From contig JAAFIP010000005.1 of assembly GCA_013297865.1 (NCBI GenBank), forward strand, positions 62,001 to 126,000: a stretch of 64,000 nucleotides of DNA, in the 5' to 3' direction. Under the pieces are notes generated by a model. That model had not been told where the DNA came from. It did no database searches and saw only the letters and a program-made list of their open reading frames with translations. Positions 1 to 8,201 of this stretch are shown one piece after another. The DNA is from Polaromonas sp. Lineage in GTDB: Bacteria > Pseudomonadota > Gammaproteobacteria > Burkholderiales > Burkholderiaceae_C. The translations under genes were made by a program, and so were the position numbers. How positions within the stretch are numbered: the first letter of the stretch is position 1; every line of letters starts with the position of its first letter.

Positions 1-96
1 CTGGTGTGGCGCGCCTCGCAGGGTGATGCAGCGCATACACGTGCGGTGGTGCAGGCCTGGCTGGGCGGCCACGGCAGCAACAGCGTGCAGAGCTAG
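1..96 (+). CDS. C-terminal fragment of an unidentified protein, possibly a LysR-type regulator
   Basis: The first 31 codons of the window are open in frame 1 and end at a TAG at 94-96. The rest of the gene lies outside the window. The tail contains LVWRASQ and AWLGGHG, which resembles the last strand and helix of some LysR-type effector domains, but 31 residues cannot establish a family. A 41-base gap separates it from the convergent lipoprotein gene. It contains a weak GCGGC/GCCGC inverted repeat and no obvious U-tract. Confidence 0.3.
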   Translation: MVWRASQGDAAHTRAVVQAWLGGHGSNSVQS

Positions 97-137
97 CGCG
101 GCTAGCTTGGCCGCTTAAGCAGCAGGCCCGGGCGCAT

Positions 138-956
138 TCAGCGCATCTGCTCTGCCACCCACACACTCACTTGTTTGACCGCATCGTCCGTAGCCAGTGT
201 GAGCGCACGCACGCCGCCTGCGGCATCAGCACTGGGCGCAGGCGCGCGCGCGCTGACCACGCGCTGGGCCACCAGGCGGTTGCCATTGAACAGGCTGGCC
301 TGCAGGCGTACCACGCCGCTGCTGCTGGCAGGTGCGTCAAACAGCTGGCTGAATTCATCAAGCTCAACCCTGAGCAGCCACAGCGCAGCGCCATCCACAG
401 GCGCCACCACAGGCCCGCGCTGGCTCAGCGCATCGCGCAGGCGCAGGCGCACCAGCTGGGCCGGCGGCATGCTCCAGCGGGCCAACGCATAGGGGCGCAG
501 CTGCTGCGCATCGGCATAGCCCAGGCGGTAGACCACGGCGGCGCCTTCCAGCGCAGGCGGGGCTTCGACATCGGCCAGCGCCAGCGCGGTGGGCGATGGC
601 GCAACGCCGGATGCAGCACCGGGCGCGGCAGTGGACGCAGCAGCGCTTGGCGCGCTGGCCTGTGCGGGGCCAAAGTCATACACCGCCTTGGCCACAGGCG
701 CCTGGGGCGTGGCGCAGGCTACCAGCAGCCACGCCATCAGCGCGTAACCCAGCCATGCTGCACCGCGCGATGCGCCCTGCGACGTGATGTTCGAGGTCAT
801 GTGTGACGCCGTAGGTGAGGCCTTGTGCGACCCCATGACAGCGCCTGCAGTGCGCTCAGAAGCCCATTTTTTAGAGGAAAAAAGGCCTGCAGCCCAATAG
901 AATATCGCGGGAGCAGCTATTATTTTAAGAGCATTAAGAGGAAATATTCTGTGCAT
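138..956 (-). CDS. ABC-type transport auxiliary lipoprotein of an MCE/Mla-like system, with repeat-derived N-terminus
   Basis: Last gene of a four-gene lipid-transport operon, 272 codons. The body (YDFGP near residue 92, then alternating hydrophobic strands) fits the ABC_trans_aux/PqiC-like family, whose members are outer-membrane lipoproteins working with MCE proteins. A lipobox-like LLVAC puts the lipidated cysteine at residue 81, far from the start. The ATG at 956 has an excellent AGGAGG five bases upstream, overlapping the stop of the MCE gene. Residues 7-29 are encoded by copy 1 of the dispersed repeat ([10 protein letters not shown]) and form an extra hydrophobic segment. An internal ATG at 800 would give a normal 28-residue lipoprotein signal but has no visible Shine-Dalgarno. 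Which start is used is unresolved. The family call is good, the N-terminal topology uncertain. Confidence 0.75.
   Translation of the reverse strand: MHRIFPLNALKIIAAPAIFYWAAGLFSSKKWASERTAGAVMGSHKASPTASHMTSNITSQGASRGAAWLGYALMAWLLVACATPQAPVAKAVYDFGPAQASAPSAAASTAAPGAASGVAPSPTALALADVEAPPALEGAAVVYRLGYADAQQLRPYALARWSMPPAQLVRLRLRDALSQRGPVVAPVDGAALWLLRVELDEFSQLFDAPASSSGVVRLQASLFNGNRLVAQRVVSARAPAPSADAAGGVRALTLATDDAVKQVSVWVAEQMR
884..935 (-). repeat. Dispersed repeat, copy 1 (inside lipoprotein gene N-terminus)
   Basis: Carries the shared core CCAATAGAATATCGCGGGAG followed by CAGCTATTA on the plus strand. Read on the minus strand it encodes [19 protein letters not shown] within the lipoprotein gene. 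The right flank (TTTTAAGAGCATT) is diverged from other copies. Confidence 0.9.
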
Positions 957-964
957 GAACCCTC

Positions 965-1987
965 CTATTTGGCCTGGGGCGTGGTCGCCGCCGGGGCCAC
1001 AAAGCCCGGCTCGCCGGGGCCGGGCGGCGCGCTGCCGTTGCCATAGATCAGGCTTTGCGGGTTCTCGCCCAGGTTGCCAAACACGCGGTCAATATTGCGT
1101 GCGCTTTTGGCGGTGTCGTCGGTGGCGCGGCCCAGGCGCGGCAGCAGGTTGGCGTTGAGCGCCTGCGCGCTTTGCGCCAGCGCCGCGCTGCCCTGGCCCA
1201 CTTGGTCCAGCATGCCGCCCTGCTCGGTGATTTTGCTGCCCAGCGCCGTCACGGCAGTGGCTGCTGCGCTGGCTGCGCGTGTGGTCTCCTGCGCGGTTTT
1301 GTTGAACTCTGCTGCCGTGCTCTGCAAGGCCACCATGGTGCCGCGCGTGTCCTTGACCAGGGCCGGAATGTTCACACGCTGCGGGCCAAACTGTGCATCC
1401 GCAATGGTCTGCATGCGCTGCGCCATGGCGCCGATCTGCGCTGCACTCTGGCCAAAGGACTGCACCGCGCCCATCAGGGCTTTCTGATTGTCTGGCGACA
1501 GCAGCTTGTTGATCTGCTTGGAGGTGTCTTCCATATCCATCAGCAGCTTGGTGCCCTGGTCGGACAGGCTGGAGAACAGGCTGGGCTTGAGCGCAATGCG
1601 CGTAGGTTCAAAGCGGCTGGTGGTCAGCGGCTCCAGCGACTCGCCTTGATCGTCCAGCTGCACATAGGCCAGGCCGGTGACGCCCTGAAAACCCAGCGTG
1701 GCAAAGGTGGACTTGGTCAGCGGCGCATTGCTGTTGACCGACAGGCGCACCAGCACATTGCCTTTGACCTGGGGGTCAAAGTCGATCTTCTCCACCTTGC
1801 CCACCGCAATGCCGCGGTAGCGCACGATGGCCTGCTCGGCCAGGCCGGTGACCGATTCGTTGGTGGACACCTCATACACATCACGCAGTGTGGTGTCGCG
1901 CGCCAGCCAGGCCGCCAGCGTAATCAGCAGGGTGGCTACCAAAAGCACAAACGCGCCAGCGGCCAGGGCATGAGATTTATTTTCCAT
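965..1987 (-). CDS. MCE-domain (MlaD-like) periplasmic lipid-binding protein
   Basis: 340-residue single-pass membrane protein. It has an N-terminal anchor (AFVLLVATLLITLAAWLA, about residues 12-29), then an MCE domain (about 38-120) with the typical RYRGIAVGKVEKI and GVTGLAYVQL elements. A long alpha-helical C-terminal part follows, probably the pore-forming or tunnel helices. In this family MCE subunits hexamerise and shuttle phospholipids between membranes using the permease and ATPase encoded just upstream. The ATG at 1987 is preferred over the in-frame TTG at 1993 because GGAGAG sits six bases upstream. The C-terminus is rich in Pro, Gly and Ala. Its stop overlaps the Shine-Dalgarno of the lipoprotein gene, so the two are translationally linked. 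Confidence 0.88.
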   Translation of the reverse strand: MENKSHALAAGAFVLLVATLLITLAAWLARDTTLRDVYEVSTNESVTGLAEQAIVRYRGIAVGKVEKIDFDPQVKGNVLVRLSVNSNAPLTKSTFATLGFQGVTGLAYVQLDDQGESLEPLTTSRFEPTRIALKPSLFSSLSDQGTKLLMDMEDTSKQINKLLSPDNQKALMGAVQSFGQSAAQIGAMAQRMQTIADAQFGPQRVNIPALVKDTRGTMVALQSTAAEFNKTAQETTRAASAAATAVTALGSKITEQGGMLDQVGQGSAALAQSAQALNANLLPRLGRATDDTAKSARNIDRVFGNLGENPQSLIYGNGSAPPGPGEPGFVAPAATTPQAK

Positions 1988-2020
1988 AGTCAACTCTCCA
2001 GTGAAGGATCATCCGATGCA

Positions 2021-2824
2021 TCAGTGTGCCACCTGCACAGGTAGGCTGTGTAACAGCGCTGCAGCACGTTGGCCACGCCCACCCAGGAAAAACCGCTCGA
2101 TGAACGGATGCACAAACCTTACCACTTCCTGCGGTGTGCCGGTGGTGATCACCTTCTGGTCGGCCAGCACTGCCACGCGTGTGGACAGTTCGAACAACGT
2201 GTCCAGATCGTGCGTCACCATCACCACAGTAAGGCCCAGCTCCTGGTGCAGGCTACGCAGCAGGGCGCAGAAGCCATCGGCGCTTTCAGGGTCCAGGCCC
2301 GCGGTGGGCTCGTCCAGCAGCAGCAAGGGCGGGTCCATGATCAGCGCGCGCGCCAGTGCCACGCGCTTGACCATGCCACCCGACAGATCGGACGGCATTT
2401 TGCGGGCATCTTTAGGCTGCAGTCCCACCATCTGCAGCTTGACCAACGCTGCATCGTAGATCACATCATCAGGCAGGGTTTTAAGCTCGCGCAGCGCGAA
2501 AGCGATGTTGTCCAGCACGCTGAAGGCCGAGAACAGCGCGCCGTGCTGAAACAGCATACCCACCTTGCTGGCCGCGCCGCGCGTGCTCAGCGCGCCCACC
2601 GGCTCGCCCAATACCGTGACCTGGCCGCGCGCAGGTGTCTGCAGGCCCAGGATCTGGCGCAGCAGCGTGGTCTTGCCGGTGCCCGAGCCGCCCACCAGCG
2701 AGACCACCTCGCCGCGGCGGATGGTCAGGTCCAGGTCTTTATGGATCACAAACTCTGCAGGCGGCGCGCCAAACACCGTCCACAGCTTGGAGACCTCGAC
2801 CACTGCAGGTGCCATATCGCTCAT
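2021..2824 (-). CDS. ATP-binding subunit of MCE/Mla-type lipid ABC transporter
   Basis: 267-residue ABC ATPase with all motifs: Walker A GGSGTGKTT (45-53), Q-loop Q93, signature LSGG (147-150), Walker B LLLLDEP (167-173) and H-loop in VTHDLD. It resembles MlaF, which powers phospholipid movement through the permease. The ATG at 2824 overlaps the TGA of the permease gene (ATGA), so the start is firm and the genes are translationally coupled. A longer upstream reading frame exists only because it runs antisense-free through the permease gene. Confidence 0.92.
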   Translation of the reverse strand: MSDMAPAVVEVSKLWTVFGAPPAEFVIHKDLDLTIRRGEVVSLVGGSGTGKTTLLRQILGLQTPARGQVTVLGEPVGALSTRGAASKVGMLFQHGALFSAFSVLDNIAFALRELKTLPDDVIYDAALVKLQMVGLQPKDARKMPSDLSGGMVKRVALARALIMDPPLLLLDEPTAGLDPESADGFCALLRSLHQELGLTVVMVTHDLDTLFELSTRVAVLADQKVITTGTPQEVVRFVHPFIERFFLGGRGQRAAALLHSLPVQVAH

Positions 2825-3963
2825 ACGCCGACGTCCTTGAAGACAATGGCAAACAGCGCGTCCACCAAGATCACCACCGTGATCGAGGTGACCACCGAGG
2901 CCGTGGTGCCCTGGCCCAGGCTTTCGGTGTTGGGCTGCACACGCAGGCCAAAGTGGCAGCCTATCAGCGCGATCAGGAGGCCAAACACCACGGTTTTGCT
3001 CAGTGCCAGCGTCAGATTGGCCAGTTGCACCGCGCCGGGCAGTGCATTGATGAAAAAGCGTGGCGTGATGCCCAGCGCCACGTCCGCAGCCAGCATGCCG
3101 CCCAACAGCGCGGCCACCGTGGTCCACACACTGATCAGCGGCATGGCCAGCGCCAGCGCCAGCGCGCGCGGCATGACCAGGCGATAGCCATGCGGTATGC
3201 CCATCACGCGCATGGCATCCAACTCTTCGGTCACACGCATCACACCAATCTGCGCCGTGATGGCCGAGCCCGAGCGCCCGGCGATCAGGAGGGCCGCCAG
3301 CATCGGCCCGAGTTCGCGCACCAGAGACACGCCTAGCAAATCGACAATGAATGCGTCAGCCCCAAACTGCTTGAGCTGCTGCGCGCTCAGGTACGCCAGC
3401 ACCACACCAATCAAAAACCCCACCAGCGCCGTGATCGGCAGCGCAGTGGCACCGAAGTGGTACATATGGCCCGACACATCGCGCCACGGGCCGTAGCGCG
3501 GGCTTTTCATCAGCTGCCACACATCCAGCAGCAGTTGCCCCAGCAGCTGGGTAAAGTCCCGCAGATGGGACAGCGCCTGCAGCGTGAACTCGCCCAAAGC
3601 CAGGTAGCGCTGGCGCAGCGTGGGCGCGCTGGCTACCGGCGCTGTGGTGGTGAACTGGGCTACATGCTCCAGCACGGCACGCGCACTGGGCTGCATCTGC
3701 AGCTTTGCCGGCCAGCTGCCACCCCAATGCTTCCACAGCAGCTGCGCGCCGATATGGTCCAGCTGCTGCACACCGCGCAAGTCCCACAGCACCCATTCGG
3801 CTTTGACCGCGCCCTGCTGATCTTGCGCGCGTGCCAGGCTGGTCTGCACAGCCGCATACTGCACCTCGTCGGCCAGCACGGCCGATGTCCAATGCCCCAG
3901 CACCGTGCAGCATAGGCCTTCAGGTGTGCTGTCTGTGCGAATGTAGGCGAGGTCTGCTTGCAT
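2821..3963 (-). CDS. MlaE-family permease with N-terminal STAS-like domain
   Basis: 380 residues, about 110 longer than plain MlaE. The N-terminal 115 residues are soluble and look like a STAS/MlaB-type domain (VLWDLRGVQQLDHIGAQLL). The remainder is a polytopic MlaE permease with the conserved segment LVRELGPMLAALLIAGRSGS and a following DAMRVMGIP element. The fusion puts permease and STAS partner in one chain, as is seen in several Burkholderiales MCE operons. First gene of the operon; the start at 3963 is the first ATG and has only a weak ribosome-binding site. Confidence 0.88.
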   Translation of the reverse strand: MQADLAYIRTDSTPEGLCCTVLGHWTSAVLADEVQYAAVQTSLARAQDQQGAVKAEWVLWDLRGVQQLDHIGAQLLWKHWGGSWPAKLQMQPSARAVLEHVAQFTTTAPVASAPTLRQRYLALGEFTLQALSHLRDFTQLLGQLLLDVWQLMKSPRYGPWRDVSGHMYHFGATALPITALVGFLIGVVLAYLSAQQLKQFGADAFIVDLLGVSLVRELGPMLAALLIAGRSGSAITAQIGVMRVTEELDAMRVMGIPHGYRLVMPRALALALAMPLISVWTTVAALLGGMLAADVALGITPRFFINALPGAVQLANLTLALSKTVVFGLLIALIGCHFGLRVQPNTESLGQGTTASVVTSITVVILVDALFAIVFKDVGV

Positions 3964-3992
3964 GGAAGATGAAACGGTTGACCTATGGTAAC

Positions 3993-4033
3993 GCGTTCAC
4001 GTAACGCAAGCTTAACAAACCGTGACGTACGGT
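3993..4033. promoter_or_regulatory. Two inverted repeats upstream of the MCE operon
   Basis: GCGTT-N5-AACGC at 3993-4007 and ACCGT-N5-ACGGT at 4019-4033 lie in the 127-base gap before the permease gene. They could be operator sites or small hairpins. No convincing -35/-10 pair was found, so a regulatory role is inferred from position only. Confidence 0.25.
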
Positions 4034-4090
4034 GGCACGCCTGCTGGCTCAGGCCGCACACTGTAAAACCAGCACCGTGGCTGTTGCGTG

Positions 4091-7069
4091 CTAGCGCCCG
4101 CCGTCGCCTACCAGCGCATAGGGTGCCCAGAAGGCAGGGTGGGTGTATTGCGGTTTGGCCATGACCTGCAGCATCGCCTGGCGCAGGCTCTCGGCTTTGG
4201 GGGCCTGGGGATTTTTCGTGTAGTGCTCAAAGGTGGCTGTGGTCAGCAAGGTGGCCGAGGCACTTTCAACCGACCAGTGGGTGACCAGCAGGCTGCGGCT
4301 GCCCGCGTAGAAAAAGCCGCGCGCCAGGCCGCTTAGCGCTTCTTCGGCTCGGCCGTCAGCTGCGGCCGTATTGCAGGCTGACAGCACCACCCAGTCAGCA
4401 TTGAGCTTGAGGGTGAGCACGTCTTCCAGTGTAAGCAAGGGAGCCAGCGGGTCGGCACTGCCTGCCACTGCTGTCAGGGCCAGCGCAGGCTGGTTCAGCT
4501 GAGGCAGATCGCCGGCCATCAGGCCATGGGTGGCGAAAGCGATGACCCGTTTGCGCGCCAGCATGCCGCTGCTGCTGGCGGCCAGCACGCTATCGCGCGT
4601 GGCGCGCTGGCCCAGCAGCACATCGCGCTGCATGTCGGCAGAAAGAATTTTGGCCATCGCCTGCAGTTCGTCGCGCGTGTCGGGCAACTGTGGCATGTCG
4701 CTGTAGCGCAGTGCCGATGGCGCACTGCTTCGGGTGTCGACTGCGGCCTCCAGGTCCACCAGGCGGCTACCGCGCTGAATATTCACATTGCGCGCCTGGC
4801 TGCTGGCTGCCGCGCTCTGGGCGCTGAACACCGGGTCGCCCCAGCCCGCAAAGGCCTCGCTGGCTGAACGCGACTTGGCAATGGTCTTGATCGCGCTCCA
4901 GGCCGACAGGCTGGGCACCTGGGTGATAGCCGCTTGGGCGATCAACCAAGGTGCCTTGGCATCGTAGCCCGCGCCGCTGGCCGTGTGCAGCACGGCAAAA
5001 GGCAGTTGGCTGAGCGCTCCCCCAGCTGCGATGATGAGCTGGCTTTTGCCCTTCCAGGCGGCTTCCACTGGCGCCAATAGCTTGCTGTAGAGCTCAAACG
5101 CGGCCTCGCTGTCGTATTGTTTGGGGGCGCGGCTCATGGTGCCCAGGTCCAGATGCTCGCGGATGCGCACCACCAGCTGCGTGATGTCTTTGTCGGTCAG
5201 CGCGGCGCGCACAAAGCGTGCAGGCCGGTCGCTGGCCACGGCCCACACATAGACCGCGTCCTGCGTGGGCAGCAGCATGAGCATGGCCTGCGTTGCGTCC
5301 AGCTGCTGGGCGATGGTCTGCACGTTGGGTGGCGCAGGTCGCACGAGGCGGTCGTAGTCTGGAAACTGCGACTTGATCTGCGACTGCAGCTGGCTGCGCT
5401 GGCCCTGCAGCTGGGCTATGCGCTCGCGCATCTGCCGCGCCACGTCGGGCAGGGGCGAGCTGGCTGCGCCCGCATCCCCCGACAGATAGCTGCGCAGCGC
5501 GGCGATTTCGTTCTTGGCGTCCTGCTCCTGGCGCACCACACTGGCCAGCGCGGGGGTGTTAAGCGCAGAGCGCACGGCCGCATCGGCCAGCGCGTCCTGC
5601 ACCACGCTGCTGCGCACCCAGTCTGCGGGCCCCATGGCTTGGGTGGGGTCCTGGCCACTGGTGGTGCTGACCGCTTCCAGATAGGCAGCAAACACCATGT
5701 CGCGGATTTCCTTGCGGATACCCAGATTCTCCGAGTAGTCTGCATTGAACGGTGCCATGTAGTCGCGCACTGCAGCGCTCAGCAAGGGCAGGGCTTTGGC
5801 GCGGTTGTCGGCGCTGCCCGAGCGCCACAGTGCTGCGCCTTGCATGCCCGTGGCCTGAGCGATAAAAAAATGGCTGTCTTCATAGATGCTTTTCAAGCCC
5901 TGTGCCTGGCGCTCAAACAGCGGCGCAGCTTCGGCAAAGCGCTGGTTGCCGAAATAGACAAGGGCACGTTCAAAGCGGAACTGCACGCGGTTTTTACGCT
6001 GTGTATCGTTGCCTGCTAGCGTATCCAGGCGCTTTAGTTCCTGGTCGGCAACCTGCCATTTCTTTTGCCCGATCAGGGCTGTCAACAAGCTCTGTACTCT
6101 ATTGCTTCGTGCGCTCGTTAGCGCGTCCCAGCCCAGCTTCTCCAGCACGTTGTCTGACTTGCGCAGCAGTTGCTCTGCTGCCACAAACTCGCGCTGAGAA
6201 AACCGCAAGTTACCTGCGGTGGCATAGATGCCCGACAGATAGCTGGGGGGCAGCTCCACCTCGCGCGAGAGGCGAATGTACTCAGCCAAGGTCAGCTCTG
6301 CTTCCTGCAAGCGGCCCGCAAGGCGATATGCTTGGAGCAGGCGCGCCATGATCTGTGCGGTTGTAGCATACACATAAGTTCTAGAGTTGCTCTGAGGTCT
6401 GAGCAGGCTTTGCGCCTTGCGGATATGTTGTTCGGCTTTTTCAGCCGCTGCAATAGCGGGCTGGACCTTGCCTTGCCTGGTCTCGAGCTGCGACAGACAG
6501 AGTTCGGCGCGTGCCTGACCGCGCGCTATTGTCAGTCGAGCCACATCGTTGCTAACATTTGACAATACATCAAGCGCTCTGACTTGTACCTCTGCCATCA
6601 GTTTTCTACTTTCAGTCAACCGGTTCTGGTTGAGCAGGTCACAGCCTGCAGATGCGGCATACAAAATACCTACTGAAGGCGAGGCCGCTGCCATCGCTTG
6701 GCGCATCCACTCGTTACCCTCTTGTATTTCGCCTTTTTTCAACAGCTCACGTGCCAGGTTGTTCTTGAATACAGCATCAGGCAACGCGCTGGTAGCTTGC
6801 CTGAGCACGACAATGCGTTGGGCGTCATCAAACAGTTGCGCCGCCGCCGCGTCTTTGTCTAAGAAGTAGCGTCGCAATTGATTAGGAGATGCATTGCTTG
6901 GTACGGGTTGGGCCAGCACCTGCCGCAGCCTCTGCTCCTGGGCTGGGTCGATTCGCTTAAAGCCCTGCTCGATATCGTCCTCGACCTCTGCATGGACCAG
7001 CGGAACTGCCAGCGCCATCAAGGCCAGGCAAGCCAAGCCTTGCCGCGCCATCGTCAGAATTTTTTGCAT
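4091..7069 (-). CDS. Exported TPR-CHAT protein (caspase-like protease fold)
   Basis: About 992 residues. An N-terminal signal peptide (LACLALMALAVPLVHA) is followed by a helical TPR-rich region to about residue 520, a coiled-coil segment (REQDAKNEIAALRSYL, MRERIAQLQGQRSQLQSQI), and a C-terminal CHAT domain. Both catalytic positions of the caspase/separase-like fold are present: His in FATHGLMAG (about 850) and Cys in LSACNT (about 895). CHAT proteins with TPRs include proteases, but this one is predicted to act in the periplasm or outside the cell, and its substrate is unknown. The start is ATG 7069; a GTG at 7072 is equally possible, with GGAG upstream. It stands alone between the MCE operon and a LysR gene. 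Confidence 0.85.
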   Translation of the reverse strand: MQKILTMARQGLACLALMALAVPLVHAEVEDDIEQGFKRIDPAQEQRLRQVLAQPVPSNASPNQLRRYFLDKDAAAAQLFDDAQRIVVLRQATSALPDAVFKNNLARELLKKGEIQEGNEWMRQAMAAASPSVGILYAASAGCDLLNQNRLTESRKLMAEVQVRALDVLSNVSNDVARLTIARGQARAELCLSQLETRQGKVQPAIAAAEKAEQHIRKAQSLLRPQSNSRTYVYATTAQIMARLLQAYRLAGRLQEAELTLAEYIRLSREVELPPSYLSGIYATAGNLRFSQREFVAAEQLLRKSDNVLEKLGWDALTSARSNRVQSLLTALIGQKKWQVADQELKRLDTLAGNDTQRKNRVQFRFERALVYFGNQRFAEAAPLFERQAQGLKSIYEDSHFFIAQATGMQGAALWRSGSADNRAKALPLLSAAVRDYMAPFNADYSENLGIRKEIRDMVFAAYLEAVSTTSGQDPTQAMGPADWVRSSVVQDALADAAVRSALNTPALASVVRQEQDAKNEIAALRSYLSGDAGAASSPLPDVARQMRERIAQLQGQRSQLQSQIKSQFPDYDRLVRPAPPNVQTIAQQLDATQAMLMLLPTQDAVYVWAVASDRPARFVRAALTDKDITQLVVRIREHLDLGTMSRAPKQYDSEAAFELYSKLLAPVEAAWKGKSQLIIAAGGALSQLPFAVLHTASGAGYDAKAPWLIAQAAITQVPSLSAWSAIKTIAKSRSASEAFAGWGDPVFSAQSAAASSQARNVNIQRGSRLVDLEAAVDTRSSAPSALRYSDMPQLPDTRDELQAMAKILSADMQRDVLLGQRATRDSVLAASSSGMLARKRVIAFATHGLMAGDLPQLNQPALALTAVAGSADPLAPLLTLEDVLTLKLNADWVVLSACNTAAADGRAEEALSGLARGFFYAGSRSLLVTHWSVESASATLLTTATFEHYTKNPQAPKAESLRQAMLQVMAKPQYTHPAFWAPYALVGDGGR

Positions 7070-7129
7070 CACCGAGTTTCTCCTACGCTGAGCGTCCAGC
7101 CTATTGGCACCTGCTGTTTAGCAAGACGT

Positions 7130-8101
7130 TTATCGCCACACATTATCCAAGGCACTCTGCGCCGCGCCTATCACCAATTCCTGTGATCTTGCAGCCGCAT
7201 ACACAAAGCACAGGGTGCACTGCAGCGAGACTTTGTCCGCAATCACCAGGCCGCGCGACTGAGACTCGTGCATGGCAATCGAATCGCGCACCAGACTCAG
7301 GCCCACGCCCGAGCGCACCAGATCAAGCATGGAGGCCTCCTGGTCCACCAGCGCCGCGCGCTTGGGCACGACACCTAGCGGGTCCAGCTCGGCAGCCAGC
7401 AGGCGGTGATGGGCTGAGGCAGCGGGCGTGGTGATCCAGGGCAGTGCGGCCAGAGCGCGCCAGTCGCGGCCCTGCACCTGGGGGCCCCAGCCCGCAGGGG
7501 CCAGCACACGGTAGGTGAACCGGGTCAAGGTAATTGCTATTAATTCAATAGCTGCTCCCGCGATATTTGATTGGGCTGTGAGCCGATGGGGCTTTAAATC
7601 CGAGCTGGGTATCTCCTGTGCGGTGGCCAGGTAGAAGCCTACATCCAGCGCACCGACTGCCAGCTGGGCCAGCACATCGCCGCTCATGCCCTGGCGCAGT
7701 TCGGTGTCGATTTGCGGGGCAGACTCGACCAGCTGCTTGAGAAACTCGCCCAGGCGGGTGAACTCGGGGTCCAAAATCGTGCCGACCCTCAGCGTGCCAC
7801 GCAGGGTGCTGCGCAGAGAGCGGGCAGACTGGCCAAAATCCTGCAGGGCCGCCAGCACCTTTTCAGCCTGTGGCAGCAAAGCTGCGCCATCGCGCGTGAG
7901 GGCCAGGCCTTTAGGGGTGCGGGTAAACAGCTGCAGGGCGCTGCGCTCCTGCAGGGCCTTTATTTGCAGGCTCACCGCTGGCTGGGTCAGGTGCAGGCGC
8001 AGGGCCGCGCGCGAGACGCTGCCCTCACGCGCCACGGCGCAAAACGCCTTGAGGCTGGCAATATCATGGTGGTCGGCAGCCGGTGTGGGTGAAAGAGACA
8101 T
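7130..8101 (-). CDS. LysR-family transcriptional regulator carrying an in-frame repeat insertion
   Basis: 323 residues. The N-terminal winged helix-turn-helix (FCAVAREGSVSRAALRLHLT, then QPAVSLQIKALQE) is typical, followed by a LysR substrate-binding domain. Divergent from mmsA, so it probably controls the mmsA/GMC oxidoreductase genes. Residues about 174-192 (LTAQSNIAGAAIELIAITLT) are encoded by copy 2 of the dispersed repeat and sit between beta-strands of the effector domain. This explains why the protein is about 20 residues longer than the usual 300. The frame is intact on both sides. Whether the protein still senses its ligand is unknown. Confidence 0.88.
   Translation of the reverse strand: MSLSPTPAADHHDIASLKAFCAVAREGSVSRAALRLHLTQPAVSLQIKALQERSALQLFTRTPKGLALTRDGAALLPQAEKVLAALQDFGQSARSLRSTLRGTLRVGTILDPEFTRLGEFLKQLVESAPQIDTELRQGMSGDVLAQLAVGALDVGFYLATAQEIPSSDLKPHRLTAQSNIAGAAIELIAITLTRFTYRVLAPAGWGPQVQGRDWRALAALPWITTPAASAHHRLLAAELDPLGVVPKRAALVDQEASMLDLVRSGVGLSLVRDSIAMHESQSRGLVIADKVSLQCTLCFVYAAARSQELVIGAAQSALDNVWR
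7531..7584 (+). repeat. Dispersed repeat, copy 2 (inside LysR coding sequence)
   Basis: Plus strand reads GCTATTAATTCAATAGC, then TGCTCCCGCGATATTTGATT. The core differs from the other copies by two bases (TTTGATT instead of TTCTATT). The GCTATT/AATAGC arms are intact. It is translated in frame on the minus strand as part of the LysR protein. Confidence 0.88.
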
Positions 8102-8104
8102 ACC

Positions 8105-8132
8105 TTGCAGTATAAATCCAGCTTATATGCAA
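8105..8132. promoter_or_regulatory. Imperfect palindrome, probable LysR operator
   Basis: TTGCAGTATAA at 8105-8115 is matched by TTATATGCAA at 8123-8132, an inverted repeat with one extra base and a seven-base centre. It lies in the 100-base gap between divergent lysR and mmsA, directly upstream of the lysR start. LysR-type regulators commonly bind such AT-rich dyads and autoregulate. Confidence 0.5.
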
Positions 8133-8201
8133 TGTTTGCGGATTTCATTGGTTTTTAGGCGTTTTGCCCTGCAAAATAGCACTCCTTGTGAAGGATAATC
8201 C

